A stretch of DNA of 64,000 nt from Geobacter sp. SVR (GCF_016865365.1 NZ_AP024469.1:3192501-3256500), one strand, 5' to 3'. Positions 33,587 to 41,772 are shown, counted from the stretch's first letter. The notes: a model not told the origin generated them from the sequence alone. Made by a program: numbers and translations.

Positions 33587-35026
33587 ATGAATATTACAAC
33601 GCAGTGGCTGCAAGAAAAACGTGCTTGTCAGAGCGATATGACGTGGTTCAAGGAGCATTTCCCCCAGGGTGAAGCCGATTATCAACAGGTCCTTGATGCG
33701 CTGGCACAGGAGAACCGCGCAGATTATGCAAGCTGGTTGATCAACCAGGTGGGTGCCACTGATTCAGTGTTGGAGGTTGAAGGTGACATAAACCTGGAGT
33801 TCGGTTTGTTCTTTGCCGGCACCATCAAGGCCACAGGCTCTATCAGTGCGAAGGTGATATTGGCTGGTTGGGGCATCGAGGCTGGTTGGGGCATCAAGGC
33901 TGGTTGGGGCATCAAGGCTGGTTCGGGCATCAAGGCTGGTTCGGGCATCAAGGCTGGTTGGGGCATCGAGGCTGGTTGGGGCATCGAGGCTGGTTCGGGC
34001 ATCAAGGCTGGTTGGGGCATCGAGGCTGGTTGGGGCATCGAGGCTGGTTCGGGCATCAAGGCTGGTTCGGGCATCAAGGCTGGTTCGGGCATCAAGGCTG
34101 GTTGGGGCATCAAGGCTGGTTCGGGCATCGAGGCTGGTTCGGGCATCAAGGCTGGTTGGGGCATCGAGGCTGGTTGGGGCATCGAGGCTGGTTCGGGCAT
34201 CAAGGCTGGTTGGGGCATCGAGGCTGGTTGGGGCATCGAGGCTGGTTCGGGCATCAAGGCTGGTTGGGGCATCGAGGCTGGTTGGGGCATCGAGGCTGGT
34301 TCGGGCATCAAGGCTGGTTGGGGCATCGAGGCTGGTTGGGGCATCGAGGCTGGTTCGGGCATCAAGGCTGGTTCGGGCATCAAGGCTGGTTCGGGCATCA
34401 AGGCTGGTTGGGGCATCAAGGCTGGTTCGGGCATCGAGGCTGGTTGGGGCATCGAGGCTGGTTCGGGCATCAAGGCTGGTTGGGGCATCGAGGCTGGTTG
34501 GGGCATCGAGGCTGGTTCGGGCATCAAGGCTGGTTGGGGCATCGAGGCTGGTTGGGGCATCGAGGCTGGTTCGGGCATCAAGGCTGGTTGGGGCATCGAG
34601 GCTGGTTGGGGCATCGAGGCTGGTTCGGGCATCAAGGCTGGTTCGGGCATCAAGGCTGGTTCGGGCATCAAGGCTGGTTGGGGCATCAAGGCTGGTTCGG
34701 GCATCGAGGCTGGTTGGGGCATCGAGGCTGGTTCGGGCATCAAGGCTGGTTGGGGCATCGAGGCTGGTTGGGGCATCGAGGCTGGTTCGGGCATCAAGGC
34801 TGGTTGGGGCATCGAGGCTGGTTGGGGCATCGAGGCTGGTTCGGGCATCAAGGCTGGTTCGGGCATCAAGGCTGGTTGGGGCATCGAGGCTGGTGAGGAT
34901 TACGGCATCTACGCAGGACTGAATATCAGGATCTCAAAGAAGTCAAAGTTTGCCTTGGTAGTCGCTAAGGTAGCCCCGAAAAACCTCTTGCTCGGCATAT
35001 TCAAGGCTATCGAAGGGGGCGAGTGA
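33587..35026 (+). CDS. Giant hexapeptide-repeat (beta-helix-like) phage protein
   Basis: GGAGG precedes the ATG at 33587 by eight bases; the ATG at 33572 overlaps that site and is less likely. The product has 479 residues. Residues 1-70 (WLQEKRACQSDMTWFKEHFP...ADYASWLINQV) form a small domain that I have seen as a leader of repeat proteins in phages. A short beta-rich region follows. Then come 57 consecutive hexapeptides A-G-[WS]-G-I-[EK] (residues about 93-434) and a 46-residue basic tail. The I-x-x-G-[SW]-G pattern fits left-handed or related beta-helices. Function unknown. It lies between regulatory and recombination genes, a place where virion fibres are not expected. Confidence 0.85.
   Translation: MNITTQWLQEKRACQSDMTWFKEHFPQGEADYQQVLDALAQENRADYASWLINQVGATDSVLEVEGDINLEFGLFFAGTIKATGSISAKVILAGWGIEAGWGIKAGWGIKAGSGIKAGSGIKAGWGIEAGWGIEAGSGIKAGWGIEAGWGIEAGSGIKAGSGIKAGSGIKAGWGIKAGSGIEAGSGIKAGWGIEAGWGIEAGSGIKAGWGIEAGWGIEAGSGIKAGWGIEAGWGIEAGSGIKAGWGIEAGWGIEAGSGIKAGSGIKAGSGIKAGWGIKAGSGIEAGWGIEAGSGIKAGWGIEAGWGIEAGSGIKAGWGIEAGWGIEAGSGIKAGWGIEAGWGIEAGSGIKAGSGIKAGSGIKAGWGIKAGSGIEAGWGIEAGSGIKAGWGIEAGWGIEAGSGIKAGWGIEAGWGIEAGSGIKAGSGIKAGWGIEAGEDYGIYAGLNIRISKKSKFALVVAKVAPKNLLLGIFKAIEGGE
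33863..34888 (+). repeat. 57 tandem 18-bp units encoding AG[W/S]GI[E/K]
   Basis: All 57 units follow GCTGGTTsGGGCATCrAG, with only two variable bases: G or C (Trp/Ser) and G or A (Glu/Lys). Counts are 26 WE, 23 SK, 5 WK and 3 SE. A 15-unit (270-bp) block at 34169-34438 recurs exactly at 34439-34708. The unit length is a multiple of three, so copy-number change keeps the frame. Confidence 0.98.
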
Positions 35027-35316
35027 TGATACTTCAACCGAGCGTCGTGATGGCACGCGAAATAGTGCAGAAGATGTACCCTGGAATGATGGTGGCGGCA
35101 AGCTGTAACATTCTCGACGACAGCAATATTGTTTTCTGGTCGATTATAGTTTCGCGGATGGAGAAAGTCTCGTGTGACCGTTGTCAAAAAGCTAGGAAAG
35201 AAATGCTTGCTTCGACATATATCCCCCAGACTTTTGCAGATGCAGTAGAAGAGATCAACAAGCAGATGGCTAACCACAGCATTTTGCCGGATGAAATACA
35301 CGAATTGGAGGTGTAG
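35026..35316 (+). CDS. Hypothetical early phage protein
   Basis: The ATG at 35026 overlaps the stop of the repeat protein gene and is preceded by GGGGG. The 96-residue product has a CDRCQKARKE motif with one CxxC and otherwise no recognisable domain. It lies just before the ATPase gene and is probably coupled with it. Confidence 0.6.
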   Translation: MILQPSVVMAREIVQKMYPGMMVAASCNILDDSNIVFWSIIVSRMEKVSCDRCQKARKEMLASTYIPQTFADAVEEINKQMANHSILPDEIHELEV

Positions 35317-35319
35317 ATA

Positions 35320-36381
35320 ATGGCCTTACTACGTGAAGCATCAAATGAAATAGCATACGGCAAAGTCGGTATTATGGGATTTGCTGCCGCTGGGAAGACC
35401 CGTACCGCTACTGAAATTGCAATTGGGCTTCACAAGATGATCGGGAGCCAAAAACCAGTTGCTTTTCTCGATACTGAAACTGGTTCTGACTTTGTTCTGC
35501 CGTTGTTCCAAGCAGCCGGGATCAAAGTTCTTGTAGCGAAAGCCAAAACCTTTACCTCACTGATAGAGTTCATGCAGGAGGCGCAGCAAGCCGCTGATAT
35601 CGCAATTGTTGACTCCATTACTCACATATGGGTCGAGATTCAGCAGGCTTTCCTGGACAAGATCAACAAGGACCGGCAGGCAAAAGGATACCGTAAAGTT
35701 TTTCGTCTGGAGTTTCAACACTGGAACCAGATCAAACCGGAATGGCGGCGATTCACTGACCTGTTTTTGAACTGTCCCATGCATGTCATCCTCTGCGGAC
35801 GTGCTGGGTTCGAATATGACTACGAAGAGTTGGAACAAGGGGGAAAAAAGGAGCTCATCAAGGTCGGAACTAAAATGAAAGCCGAAGGAGAAATGGCTTA
35901 CGAACCTTCTCTGTTGATCGAAATGGAGCGGTTCCAGATCAATCCTGAATACCAGAAAGAAGCAAAGACTCGGCAAGTAATCAACCGGGCCTTTGTTCTC
36001 AAGGACCGTAGCGATCTCTTGGACGGTCGGTCCTTTGACAATCCCACCTTTGATACTTTCCGCTCACATTTCGAGTTCCTGAACATTGGCGGTAATCATC
36101 GTCCAATAGACACAGCCGCTTCATCTGAAAACCTTTTTGACAACGAAGGCCGGTCTGATTGGGACCGAGAGAAGCACGAGAAGACAAAGGCGCTGGAGGA
36201 AATACAAGGATTGCTCACTTCGAAATGGCCAGGGCAATCTGCAGCAGAAAAGAAGGCAAAGGTAGATATGTTGGAATCGATTTTTGGCACTCGGAGTTGG
36301 ACCACCATTGAGGACATGAAACTGAATCAACTCCTTGATGGAGTAGTTGCCCTCGAACAGAAGGTCCAAGAGGTGGAGTAA
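35320..36381 (+). CDS. RecA-fold ATPase, Sak4-like recombinase
   Basis: This 353-residue protein has Walker A GFAAAGKTRTA (about residues 19-29), an ETGSD segment near 50 and Walker B IAIVDSITHIW near 92. This is the AAA_24/Sak4 arrangement found in phage recombination modules. A C-terminal part of about 100 residues is helical. Sak4-type proteins anneal ssDNA or load with a phage SSB. Nearby HNH and RusA genes support a replication-recombination role. GGAGG precedes the start and the stop overlaps the next ATG. Confidence 0.75.
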   Translation: MALLREASNEIAYGKVGIMGFAAAGKTRTATEIAIGLHKMIGSQKPVAFLDTETGSDFVLPLFQAAGIKVLVAKAKTFTSLIEFMQEAQQAADIAIVDSITHIWVEIQQAFLDKINKDRQAKGYRKVFRLEFQHWNQIKPEWRRFTDLFLNCPMHVILCGRAGFEYDYEELEQGGKKELIKVGTKMKAEGEMAYEPSLLIEMERFQINPEYQKEAKTRQVINRAFVLKDRSDLLDGRSFDNPTFDTFRSHFEFLNIGGNHRPIDTAASSENLFDNEGRSDWDREKHEKTKALEEIQGLLTSKWPGQSAAEKKAKVDMLESIFGTRSWTTIEDMKLNQLLDGVVALEQKVQEVE

Positions 36382-36722
36382 TGCTGCAAAAAGTGAAGCC
36401 TATTCGGGATAAAGCCTATCTGGATTTTATCCGTAACCTGCCCTGCATCATTTGCGGCCATGTTGGTTCCGAGGCGCATCACGAGGCAACTATGGGCAAT
36501 GGCACAATGGGTGGAAAGCCGGGTGATGATCGTACCTTGCCCCTCTGTTACAGACATCATGCTTTCGGCGGTACGGCAAGATACCCCGGCAGCAGGCATG
36601 GGATGGGTAAACTCGCGGGGCGTAGTTTTTGGGGACTTTATGACATCGATCCAGAAGCCTGGATAATTCGTCTTAACTCAGCTTTTCAAAAATCTATGGG
36701 CCGCGCAGTCGGGCAAAAATAG
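36381..36722 (+). CDS. HNH-like zinc protein (DUF968/Ref-type)
   Basis: This 113-residue protein reads NLPCIICGHVGSEAHHEAT...GDDRTLPLCYRHH, a treble-clef Cys2-His-Cys pattern seen in DUF968 and Ref-like phage nucleases. The start overlaps the previous stop (TAATG). It probably cuts DNA during recombination. Catalytic activity is not certain from sequence. Confidence 0.72.
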   Translation: MLQKVKPIRDKAYLDFIRNLPCIICGHVGSEAHHEATMGNGTMGGKPGDDRTLPLCYRHHAFGGTARYPGSRHGMGKLAGRSFWGLYDIDPEAWIIRLNSAFQKSMGRAVGQK

Positions 36723-36737
36723 GGAGGGATAGCATTC

Positions 36738-36878
36738 TTGCTCGCTCCTGCCATAGCAAGGCGCGAAGCTGGCTGTCCGGATTGCGGTTTCTTCTTCGCA
36801 TGCCCGAAATGTTCGCACACGATGGATCTGATAAATCAGGATCTCAATAAAAGAGAGGGCAATGGAAATGGAAACTGA
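36738..36878 (+). CDS. Mini zinc-ribbon protein, 46 residues
   Basis: AGGGAGGG is followed after about seven bases by a TTG that opens a 46-codon frame with CPDCGFFFACPKCSHTMDL, a clean CxxC-x6-CxxC knuckle. It overlaps the next gene by 17 bases. Short zinc ribbons are common in phage early operons. The TTG start is inferred from the ribosome site. Confidence 0.48.
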   Translation: MLAPAIARREAGCPDCGFFFACPKCSHTMDLINQDLNKREGNGNGN

Positions 36879-37812
36879 GACGACTGTAACAACCGTGACT
36901 GAGAAGCATCCTCCGTGTGAAGAATGTCCTGACACCTGTTTCAACACGAACTGCGAAATGTTTTCAAAGGATGCCGATAGAGGCTGCACCCGCGAGTGGT
37001 TGGATGAATATATTCCCCTGGGCGCAGTCTGCGAAGACTTTGTAGGTATGACGGATGCCTCCGACTCGATCCCTGAGGCTTCGGAGGCGGTCAACACAGA
37101 TCTTCCGACGTCGAAACCTTTCGAGTTCTCACTCCCTGTCTTCCTCACTGACGTAGAACTTGGCTGCTATTCGAAACTCCAGGCTGAACTATGGACCGAA
37201 TGGGGCCGGCTCAACCAGGCGAAGAAGGATTCCGCCGCAGTCTACAAGAAGAAGATCGACGATGTTGAATCTCAGCTCGACGAAATCACCAGAATCGTCG
37301 AAGAGGGCAGCGAGGAGCGGCCGGTCATGTGCCTGTGGATGTATGACTACCCACAGAATGAGAAGATCCTCGTCCGCCTTGACTTCAACGAGATCGTCGA
37401 GCGAAAGACTCTCACGAAGGAGGAAATCGAGCGTTATCAGAATCCCGAGTTATTCGGCTCTGAGACAGGCGACCAAGCCATTGAAGCGGGGGATGTATTG
37501 CCGGATTCGAGTTCGGCCTCTGAGGGTGCCAAAATGAAAGCCGAGAGTATTGTTTCTTTATCTGGTTCTTCTACGCTTGGAGAAGAATCATTAAAAACAT
37601 CGAGAGACATGGACGAAGATAAATGGCCTGCCCCCCCTGTTCAGAAAGAGTGCTGTCTCCCCAAAGACCGGCGCTTCCACCGGGACGGAGACATCCGAAT
37701 CATGTACTGCACCATCTGTCAACGCGTGATCCTGAAAGTGGACATGTCAGTTGCACCTCCTCAACGGCTTCCGGTTGAGGATGGGGAACTCTTCGAGGGA
37801 GAAATAGCATGA
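36862..37812 (+). CDS. Hypothetical phage protein with Cys-rich ends and central coiled coil
   Basis: This 316-residue acidic protein has an N-terminal Cys cluster (CEECPDTCFNTNCEMF), a coiled coil (about residues 110-155) and then a beta-rich stretch (VMCLWMYDYPQNEKILVRLD...IVERKTLTKEEIERY). The last part resembles a domain repeatedly found in phage replication regions. A second Cys cluster (CTICQR) lies near the end. Its role is unknown; the stop overlaps the rusA-like start. Confidence 0.62.
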   Translation: MEMETETTVTTVTEKHPPCEECPDTCFNTNCEMFSKDADRGCTREWLDEYIPLGAVCEDFVGMTDASDSIPEASEAVNTDLPTSKPFEFSLPVFLTDVELGCYSKLQAELWTEWGRLNQAKKDSAAVYKKKIDDVESQLDEITRIVEEGSEERPVMCLWMYDYPQNEKILVRLDFNEIVERKTLTKEEIERYQNPELFGSETGDQAIEAGDVLPDSSSASEGAKMKAESIVSLSGSSTLGEESLKTSRDMDEDKWPAPPVQKECCLPKDRRFHRDGDIRIMYCTICQRVILKVDMSVAPPQRLPVEDGELFEGEIA

Positions 37813-38261
37813 TCCTCGACTTCTTCGTACCGGGGGCGCCGGTCCCGAAAGGCAGCGCGAAGGCGTTTGTCGTCAAGAGCAAGGGCAGCGGCAAGCCTCG
37901 GGCGGTCGTGACCCAGGACAACGGCGACAAGCAAAAGCCGTGGGCGAGCGTGATCAGTTACTCGGCGCTTCAGGAAATGCGATCCGAGAAGCCAGCCTCT
38001 GGTCCGATCAGGCTGACGCTTTACTTCGTCATGCCGCGGGTAAAGGGTCATTACCGGACGGGGAAGAATGCTCATCTCCTGCGCGACGAGGCTCCCCTCT
38101 GGCACGTATCGAAGCCCGACCTGGACAAGCTCGTCCGCTGCGTAAAGGATGCTCTCACTGGTGTTGTCTGGAACGATGATAGTCAGGTCTGTGACATGCC
38201 CCATGTTCTTAAACGGTACGGGGATTACCCGGGCGTGAGAATCACTGTTGAAACGATATGA
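37809..38261 (+). CDS. RusA-like Holliday junction resolvase
   Basis: The 150-residue protein starts FFVPGAPVPKGSAKAFV and has the RusA signature KPDLDKLVRCVKDALTGVVWNDDSQVC with the conserved Asp residues and Lys. RusA resolves four-way DNA junctions and replaces host RuvC in lambdoid-type phages. The ATG overlaps the previous stop (ATGA). Confidence 0.88.
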   Translation: MILDFFVPGAPVPKGSAKAFVVKSKGSGKPRAVVTQDNGDKQKPWASVISYSALQEMRSEKPASGPIRLTLYFVMPRVKGHYRTGKNAHLLRDEAPLWHVSKPDLDKLVRCVKDALTGVVWNDDSQVCDMPHVLKRYGDYPGVRITVETI

Positions 38262-38306
38262 CATCGGGCGCCGTGTGACAGGCGGTGTCCCTCTCAAGGA
38301 GCGGAC

Positions 38307-38408
38307 ATGAAACTCATCGACATCATACGGGACCGTATTCCCAGTGGGACATTCTGGATCGGTGCTTGTCCAATTATGCGGACGCGGGACGAGGCTCCTA
38401 ATTTATGA
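38307..38408 (+). CDS. Short leader-type ORF, 33 residues
   Basis: AAGGAG precedes the ATG by six bases, and the stop overlaps the next gene's ATG (ATGA). The 33-residue peptide has no motif. The following gene has no ribosome site of its own, so this small frame probably serves translational coupling. Confidence 0.5.
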   Translation: MKLIDIIRDRIPSGTFWIGACPIMRTRDEAPNL

Positions 38409-39118
38409 GCCGTCCTTTCTTTTACAAGATAGAAGCTTCTGAATTCTTCGCGGAAACTTTGAAGTTTAAGTCCGACAAAGAACTCGGAAAATTCATACGA
38501 CAGTTTGCAATTGATTTAGTGACTTGTTCGTCCAGTTCCCCATATAGCGATCGTATCATCCTGGAAGCTGTCGATTATATTGAAAAAAAGAGACGCGCAG
38601 GGAGCAAAGGGGGCAAGCAAAAGGCTAGCAGTGCTAAAGCATCGCTAGAGCAAACGGATAGCACTGGTCTAGCCAGTAGCAGTAACAATAGCAATACAGA
38701 AGCAAAAGAAGAAAACCATAACCTTTCTTCATCTGACGATGAAGGTAGCACATTCCTGTTTTCCGATCAGGAGCAAATCATTACCCGGAAGAAGCGGACT
38801 CTCAAGGGTGCACGCCTGGAGGCCTTCATGCAGTTCTGGAATGCCTTCAACTACAAGCACGGCCGGGCAGAGGCTGCAGACGCCTGGATCGATATTCCTC
38901 AACTGACCCGGACGTTGGTGGAAAAGATCGTAGACGCAGCAAAGAAGGAGTCCGCGAATCGACCGGATATGATCAGGCAGGGGAGAACTCCGAAGATGGC
39001 ACAGGGGTGGATTTCTGCGCGTCGATGGGAGGATGAGGCTTCCGTTCTCAATGATACCGAAGAGAACGACTTCACCAGGGCGCTGCAGGCTTCGATGTCA
39101 GGGAGGGTATCGGCATGA
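38405..39118 (+). CDS. Phage replication protein (helix-turn-helix plus C-terminal YxxK/RRWEDE type)
   Basis: This 237-residue protein starts SRPFFYKIEASEFFAETLKFKSDKE. Its middle (about residues 75-110) is low-complexity Ser/Asn-rich. The C-terminus reads FMQFWNAFNYKHGRAEAADAW...PKMAQGWISARRWEDE, close to the C-terminal end of many phage replication initiators or replisome organisers (PxxWLNxRRWEDE). It probably recruits the host helicase. The start overlaps the small leader frame. Confidence 0.68.
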   Translation: MSRPFFYKIEASEFFAETLKFKSDKELGKFIRQFAIDLVTCSSSSPYSDRIILEAVDYIEKKRRAGSKGGKQKASSAKASLEQTDSTGLASSSNNSNTEAKEENHNLSSSDDEGSTFLFSDQEQIITRKKRTLKGARLEAFMQFWNAFNYKHGRAEAADAWIDIPQLTRTLVEKIVDAAKKESANRPDMIRQGRTPKMAQGWISARRWEDEASVLNDTEENDFTRALQASMSGRVSA

Positions 39119-39603
39119 CAGAGAAATTTGCACGCGAAGGACTGAAGCATATTGGACTCTCCCATTTCGGATCTGAATGGCCGGAGACGGCAATCGCCAG
39201 TGTCCTGTCCGACCTCGAATCTCTGCCCGAGGAGGCAATGATCCAGGCTACCAAACGCGCCTTTCAGGAGCTTCCTCCTAAATTCCTGCCGGCGATCAAG
39301 AAGGTTGTCGATTTGGTGCATGAAGAGGCATCCAAGTTATTCGCAGCTCAAGGGGCAAAGGCTGAAGAACATTGGTCGAAGAACAAGGAACGCCGCGGCG
39401 AAGAGACAATTTTGAGCCGAAATCCGAATAGCAAGTTTATGGAGCATGCTCAAAAGGCTGTGTTGGTCATGATGGATCCTGACAAGACACGGGAGGAAAA
39501 GCTCGAAGTTTTTAGGGTTATGGAGCGGGCATATCCGGGCATTGGTTACGCTCATGAAGGTGCCAGACTACAAGCTCATTGGCAGACTGCGGAGGGGATA
39601 TGA
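39115..39603 (+). CDS. Hypothetical protein of replication region
   Basis: This 162-residue, mostly helical protein starts MTEKFAREGLKHIGLSHFGSEW with ATGA overlap. The position after a replication initiator is where helicase loaders (lambda P or DnaC-like) often lie, but no ATPase motif is visible. Function open. Confidence 0.58.
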   Translation: MTEKFAREGLKHIGLSHFGSEWPETAIASVLSDLESLPEEAMIQATKRAFQELPPKFLPAIKKVVDLVHEEASKLFAAQGAKAEEHWSKNKERRGEETILSRNPNSKFMEHAQKAVLVMMDPDKTREEKLEVFRVMERAYPGIGYAHEGARLQAHWQTAEGI

Positions 39604-39929
39604 AAGGGCGCCATGCTCTCGCCTATATGCTCATCGAAGATGGGCGAATAGTGGCAATCCGCGATAAGGAACGTCGTAACCGGATCGATTATGACGACTG
39701 GGCCGAACTTGCCGTCACGATGATGATCTGCCCTCAAATTTATGCCACTGACGGATGGGAGATCGGGACGGAATGCCCGGTCTGCGAGGGTACAGAGACG
39801 ACATCTGTCCGTTGCAGGGGAACGAGCCTATCGAATACTGCTTTGAATCACAATCCATGCTGTAACGGCTATGACGAGCGCCCATGCGGCGCATGCGAAA
39901 GGGGGATTAAGTGGGAAACGGAGTATTGA
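39600..39929 (+). CDS. Cys-rich hypothetical protein
   Basis: GGAGGGG precedes the ATG at 39600, overlapping the previous stop. The 109-residue product has an N-terminal segment of about 55 residues and then several cysteines (CPVC, RC, CC, CGACERG), suggesting a DnaJ-like zinc knuckle. Such proteins are common as antitermination factors (Q-like) or regulators in phages; no specific claim is possible. Confidence 0.58.
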   Translation: MKGRHALAYMLIEDGRIVAIRDKERRNRIDYDDWAELAVTMMICPQIYATDGWEIGTECPVCEGTETTSVRCRGTSLSNTALNHNPCCNGYDERPCGACERGIKWETEY

Positions 39930-40357
39930 AACGCTATGTCGTTGGTTTTGTGTTCACGGAGAACCGGCAGGAGGTCGCGCTCATCCAGAAAGCTCGCTCC
40001 AGATCTGGATTTGAGTGGCAGATCGGCAAGCTCAATGGGCTCGGGGGAAAGATCCGAGACAATGAAGCGCCCCGCGACGCAATGGTACGGGAGTTCGAAG
40101 AGGAGTCCGGGATTCACATCATGTGGGACGAATGGGAGTTGTGCGGGAAGTCCGGAGACAGGCGGACTTATGAGGTTGTCGTCTTCAGGGCTTTCTCCGA
40201 CTCGATTCTCGGTAAACTGGCGACGACTGACGAGGGGGAAGTCGCTCTCTACCGAGTGGTAGACCTTCCAGGTCTGCCGATTGTTCGGGCGCTTTCATGG
40301 CTCATTCCCTTGGTGCTTTATCAGGATCTCAAAATATTCAACGTGGAGGAGACATGA
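39911..40357 (+). CDS. NUDIX hydrolase
   Basis: A GTG at 39911 after AAGGGGGA opens 148 codons. The NUDIX box GGKIRDNEAPRDAMVREFEEESGI is complete (Gx5Ex7REUxEExGU; core REFEEESGI). Family members hydrolyse nucleoside diphosphate derivatives such as 8-oxo-dGTP. In a phage it may cleanse the nucleotide pool. It overlaps the upstream gene by 19 bases and the downstream one by 4. Confidence 0.85.
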   Translation: MGNGVLKRYVVGFVFTENRQEVALIQKARSRSGFEWQIGKLNGLGGKIRDNEAPRDAMVREFEEESGIHIMWDEWELCGKSGDRRTYEVVVFRAFSDSILGKLATTDEGEVALYRVVDLPGLPIVRALSWLIPLVLYQDLKIFNVEET

Positions 40358-40797
40358 AAGAACTGATGACGACAACAGGAGATATAATCACCCAGGCTTA
40401 TGACGCTGAAGGTTTAGCGCCTGAAGAGGGATGGTTTAAGCCGGTAAAGAACCCTTTCGTTCACGGTTGCTGCGACTGTGGCCTTGTCCATCAAGTGGAG
40501 TTCTGCTTCGTAGATAAAGGGGGTCATGAGATAGTTCTCGCGGAAGGCGATGGGATTGCACTTCGTTTTGCCAGGGATGCGGTAGAGACGGCGAACCTTC
40601 GTGCTCAAAAGGCAATGATTGAAGCCCGGAACGTATCACTCCCATTGGCCGCTGTCTCTGAGTTTCTTCACAATGAAGTGCCTATGGAGGCGGTTGAAAT
40701 GACAACTTTCGACGGCGTTTTTATAACGGAGCTAGGTCGGATCGAACTTCTCAAACTGGTTGCTCTCTTGGCGGCTCAGGGGGGAACCGAGAAATGA
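40354..40797 (+). CDS. Hypothetical phage protein
   Basis: GGAGGAG precedes the ATG at 40354, giving 147 residues. A possible metal site (HGCCDCGLVHQVEF) lies near residue 35 and a helical C-terminus ends in LLKLVALLAAQGG. I do not recognise it. Overlaps at both ends place it in the same operon as the NUDIX and radical SAM genes. Confidence 0.6.
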   Translation: MKELMTTTGDIITQAYDAEGLAPEEGWFKPVKNPFVHGCCDCGLVHQVEFCFVDKGGHEIVLAEGDGIALRFARDAVETANLRAQKAMIEARNVSLPLAAVSEFLHNEVPMEAVEMTTFDGVFITELGRIELLKLVALLAAQGGTEK

Positions 40798-41576
40798 CAT
40801 TTGACGCCAACAGAACCGGAACTGGCACGGCAGAGTGGGCTGAGGTTACGGAGAACATCTGTCGTGGTTGCCGGAACAACTGTCTGTACTGCTACGCGGC
40901 CCACAATGCCAACAGATTCAACCAGCGGGCACGGGCAGAATGGGGCCGCGAGGAGCTTACTAAACGCGCTGCCATGACCTCCTACCCTGCTCGTGAGGGT
41001 GTCGTGATGTTTCCGAGTAGCCACGATATAACCCCATTCAACGTGGAGCATTACTGTCGAGTAGCTGAATTGATCTTGAAGAAGGGCAACAAGCTACTGA
41101 TCGTGTCAAAACCGAGTCGGGACTGCATCAGGCGTGTCATGGATGCACTGGAAAAGTGGCAAGAGCAAATCATGTTCCGCTTCACTATCGGTGCGACAAC
41201 TCCTGCACTCATATCGTTCTGGGAACCTGGAGCACCGTCAGGCCTGCAGCGTCTGGGAGCATTGTCAGATGCCGCACATCGAGGATTCAGCACGTCCGTT
41301 TCGATTGAACCGATGCTGGGGGGCGTAGAAGAGACGCTGCGGGTAGTTGACGCAGTGCGGGTCTATGATCCTGAGACCATCTGGATCGGTAAGATGAACA
41401 AGATAAGATCGAGGGTGGATCTTGAGCACAGATGGGCAGTGTTGGAAGTTGAGCGGTTGCAAAGCGATACGGAAATCATGCGGTTGTATCAACTTCTTGA
41501 CGGTCAACCGGATATACGCTGGAAAGACAGCATCAAGGAAGTCGTAGCAAAACACCTGGAGGTGCCGGAGATATGA
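40794..41576 (+). CDS. Radical SAM protein
   Basis: This 260-residue protein has ENICRGCRNNCLYCYAAHNAN near the N-terminus. CRNNCLYC provides the C-x3-C-x2-C iron-sulfur motif of radical SAM enzymes. PSSHDITPFN and VSIEPMLGG fit the later strands of a partial TIM barrel, like the phage Gp37/Gp68 or SplB-like groups. The substrate is unknown; such genes in phages may act in nucleotide or base modification. It is followed by a methyltransferase fragment with 4-base overlap. Confidence 0.82.
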   Translation: MTFDANRTGTGTAEWAEVTENICRGCRNNCLYCYAAHNANRFNQRARAEWGREELTKRAAMTSYPAREGVVMFPSSHDITPFNVEHYCRVAELILKKGNKLLIVSKPSRDCIRRVMDALEKWQEQIMFRFTIGATTPALISFWEPGAPSGLQRLGALSDAAHRGFSTSVSIEPMLGGVEETLRVVDAVRVYDPETIWIGKMNKIRSRVDLEHRWAVLEVERLQSDTEIMRLYQLLDGQPDIRWKDSIKEVVAKHLEVPEI

Positions 41577-41770
41577 GTAAGTTTCGGCTAATAAATGACC
41601 ACTTCCAGAACTACAAACCCTATGCAATTCCAAAGGCGCAATTGGTTATTGCTGATATTCCTTACAACATTGGCAAAAACGCCTATGGCTCTAATCCTTC
41701 CTGGTACATCGATGGCGACAACGCCAACGGAGAGAGCGACAAGGCCGGAAAAGAGTTCTTTGATACTTAG
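41573..41770 (+). pseudogene. Truncated phage DNA N6-adenine methyltransferase
   Basis: Only 65 codons remain: FRLINDHFQNYKPYAIPKAQLVIADIPYNIGKNAYGSNPSWYIDGDN (in part). ADIPYNIG is the DPPY-like catalytic motif region of phage adenine methyltransferases, which normally run to about 250 residues or more. The frame breaks at GATACTTAG and an attC-like palindrome follows immediately. The missing C-terminal part, including the SAM-binding FxGxG motif, is not found on the other side of the cassette cluster at 46132-46575, so a deletion accompanied the insertion. Confidence 0.78.
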
Positions 41771-41772
41771 CA

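Noticed and set aside
33724-34884. Long minus-strand frame rich in Met-Pro-Gln/Glu-Pro-Ala across the repeat array
   Set aside because: The 18-bp unit is a multiple of three, so any frame without a stop in one unit stays open. No ribosome site or domain supports it.
33863-34888. CRISPR array
   Set aside because: Units are contiguous, without spacers, and lie within a coding frame.
33868-34896. Second plus-strand frame of Gly-His-Arg/Gln-Gly-Trp repeats
   Set aside because: Same artefact of the 18-bp repeat; the frame in register with the conserved leader domain and tail is the real gene.
38262-39118. Integron attC-like site before the replication gene
   Set aside because: No TAAC...GTTA palindrome; genes there overlap by 4 bases as in an ordinary phage operon.
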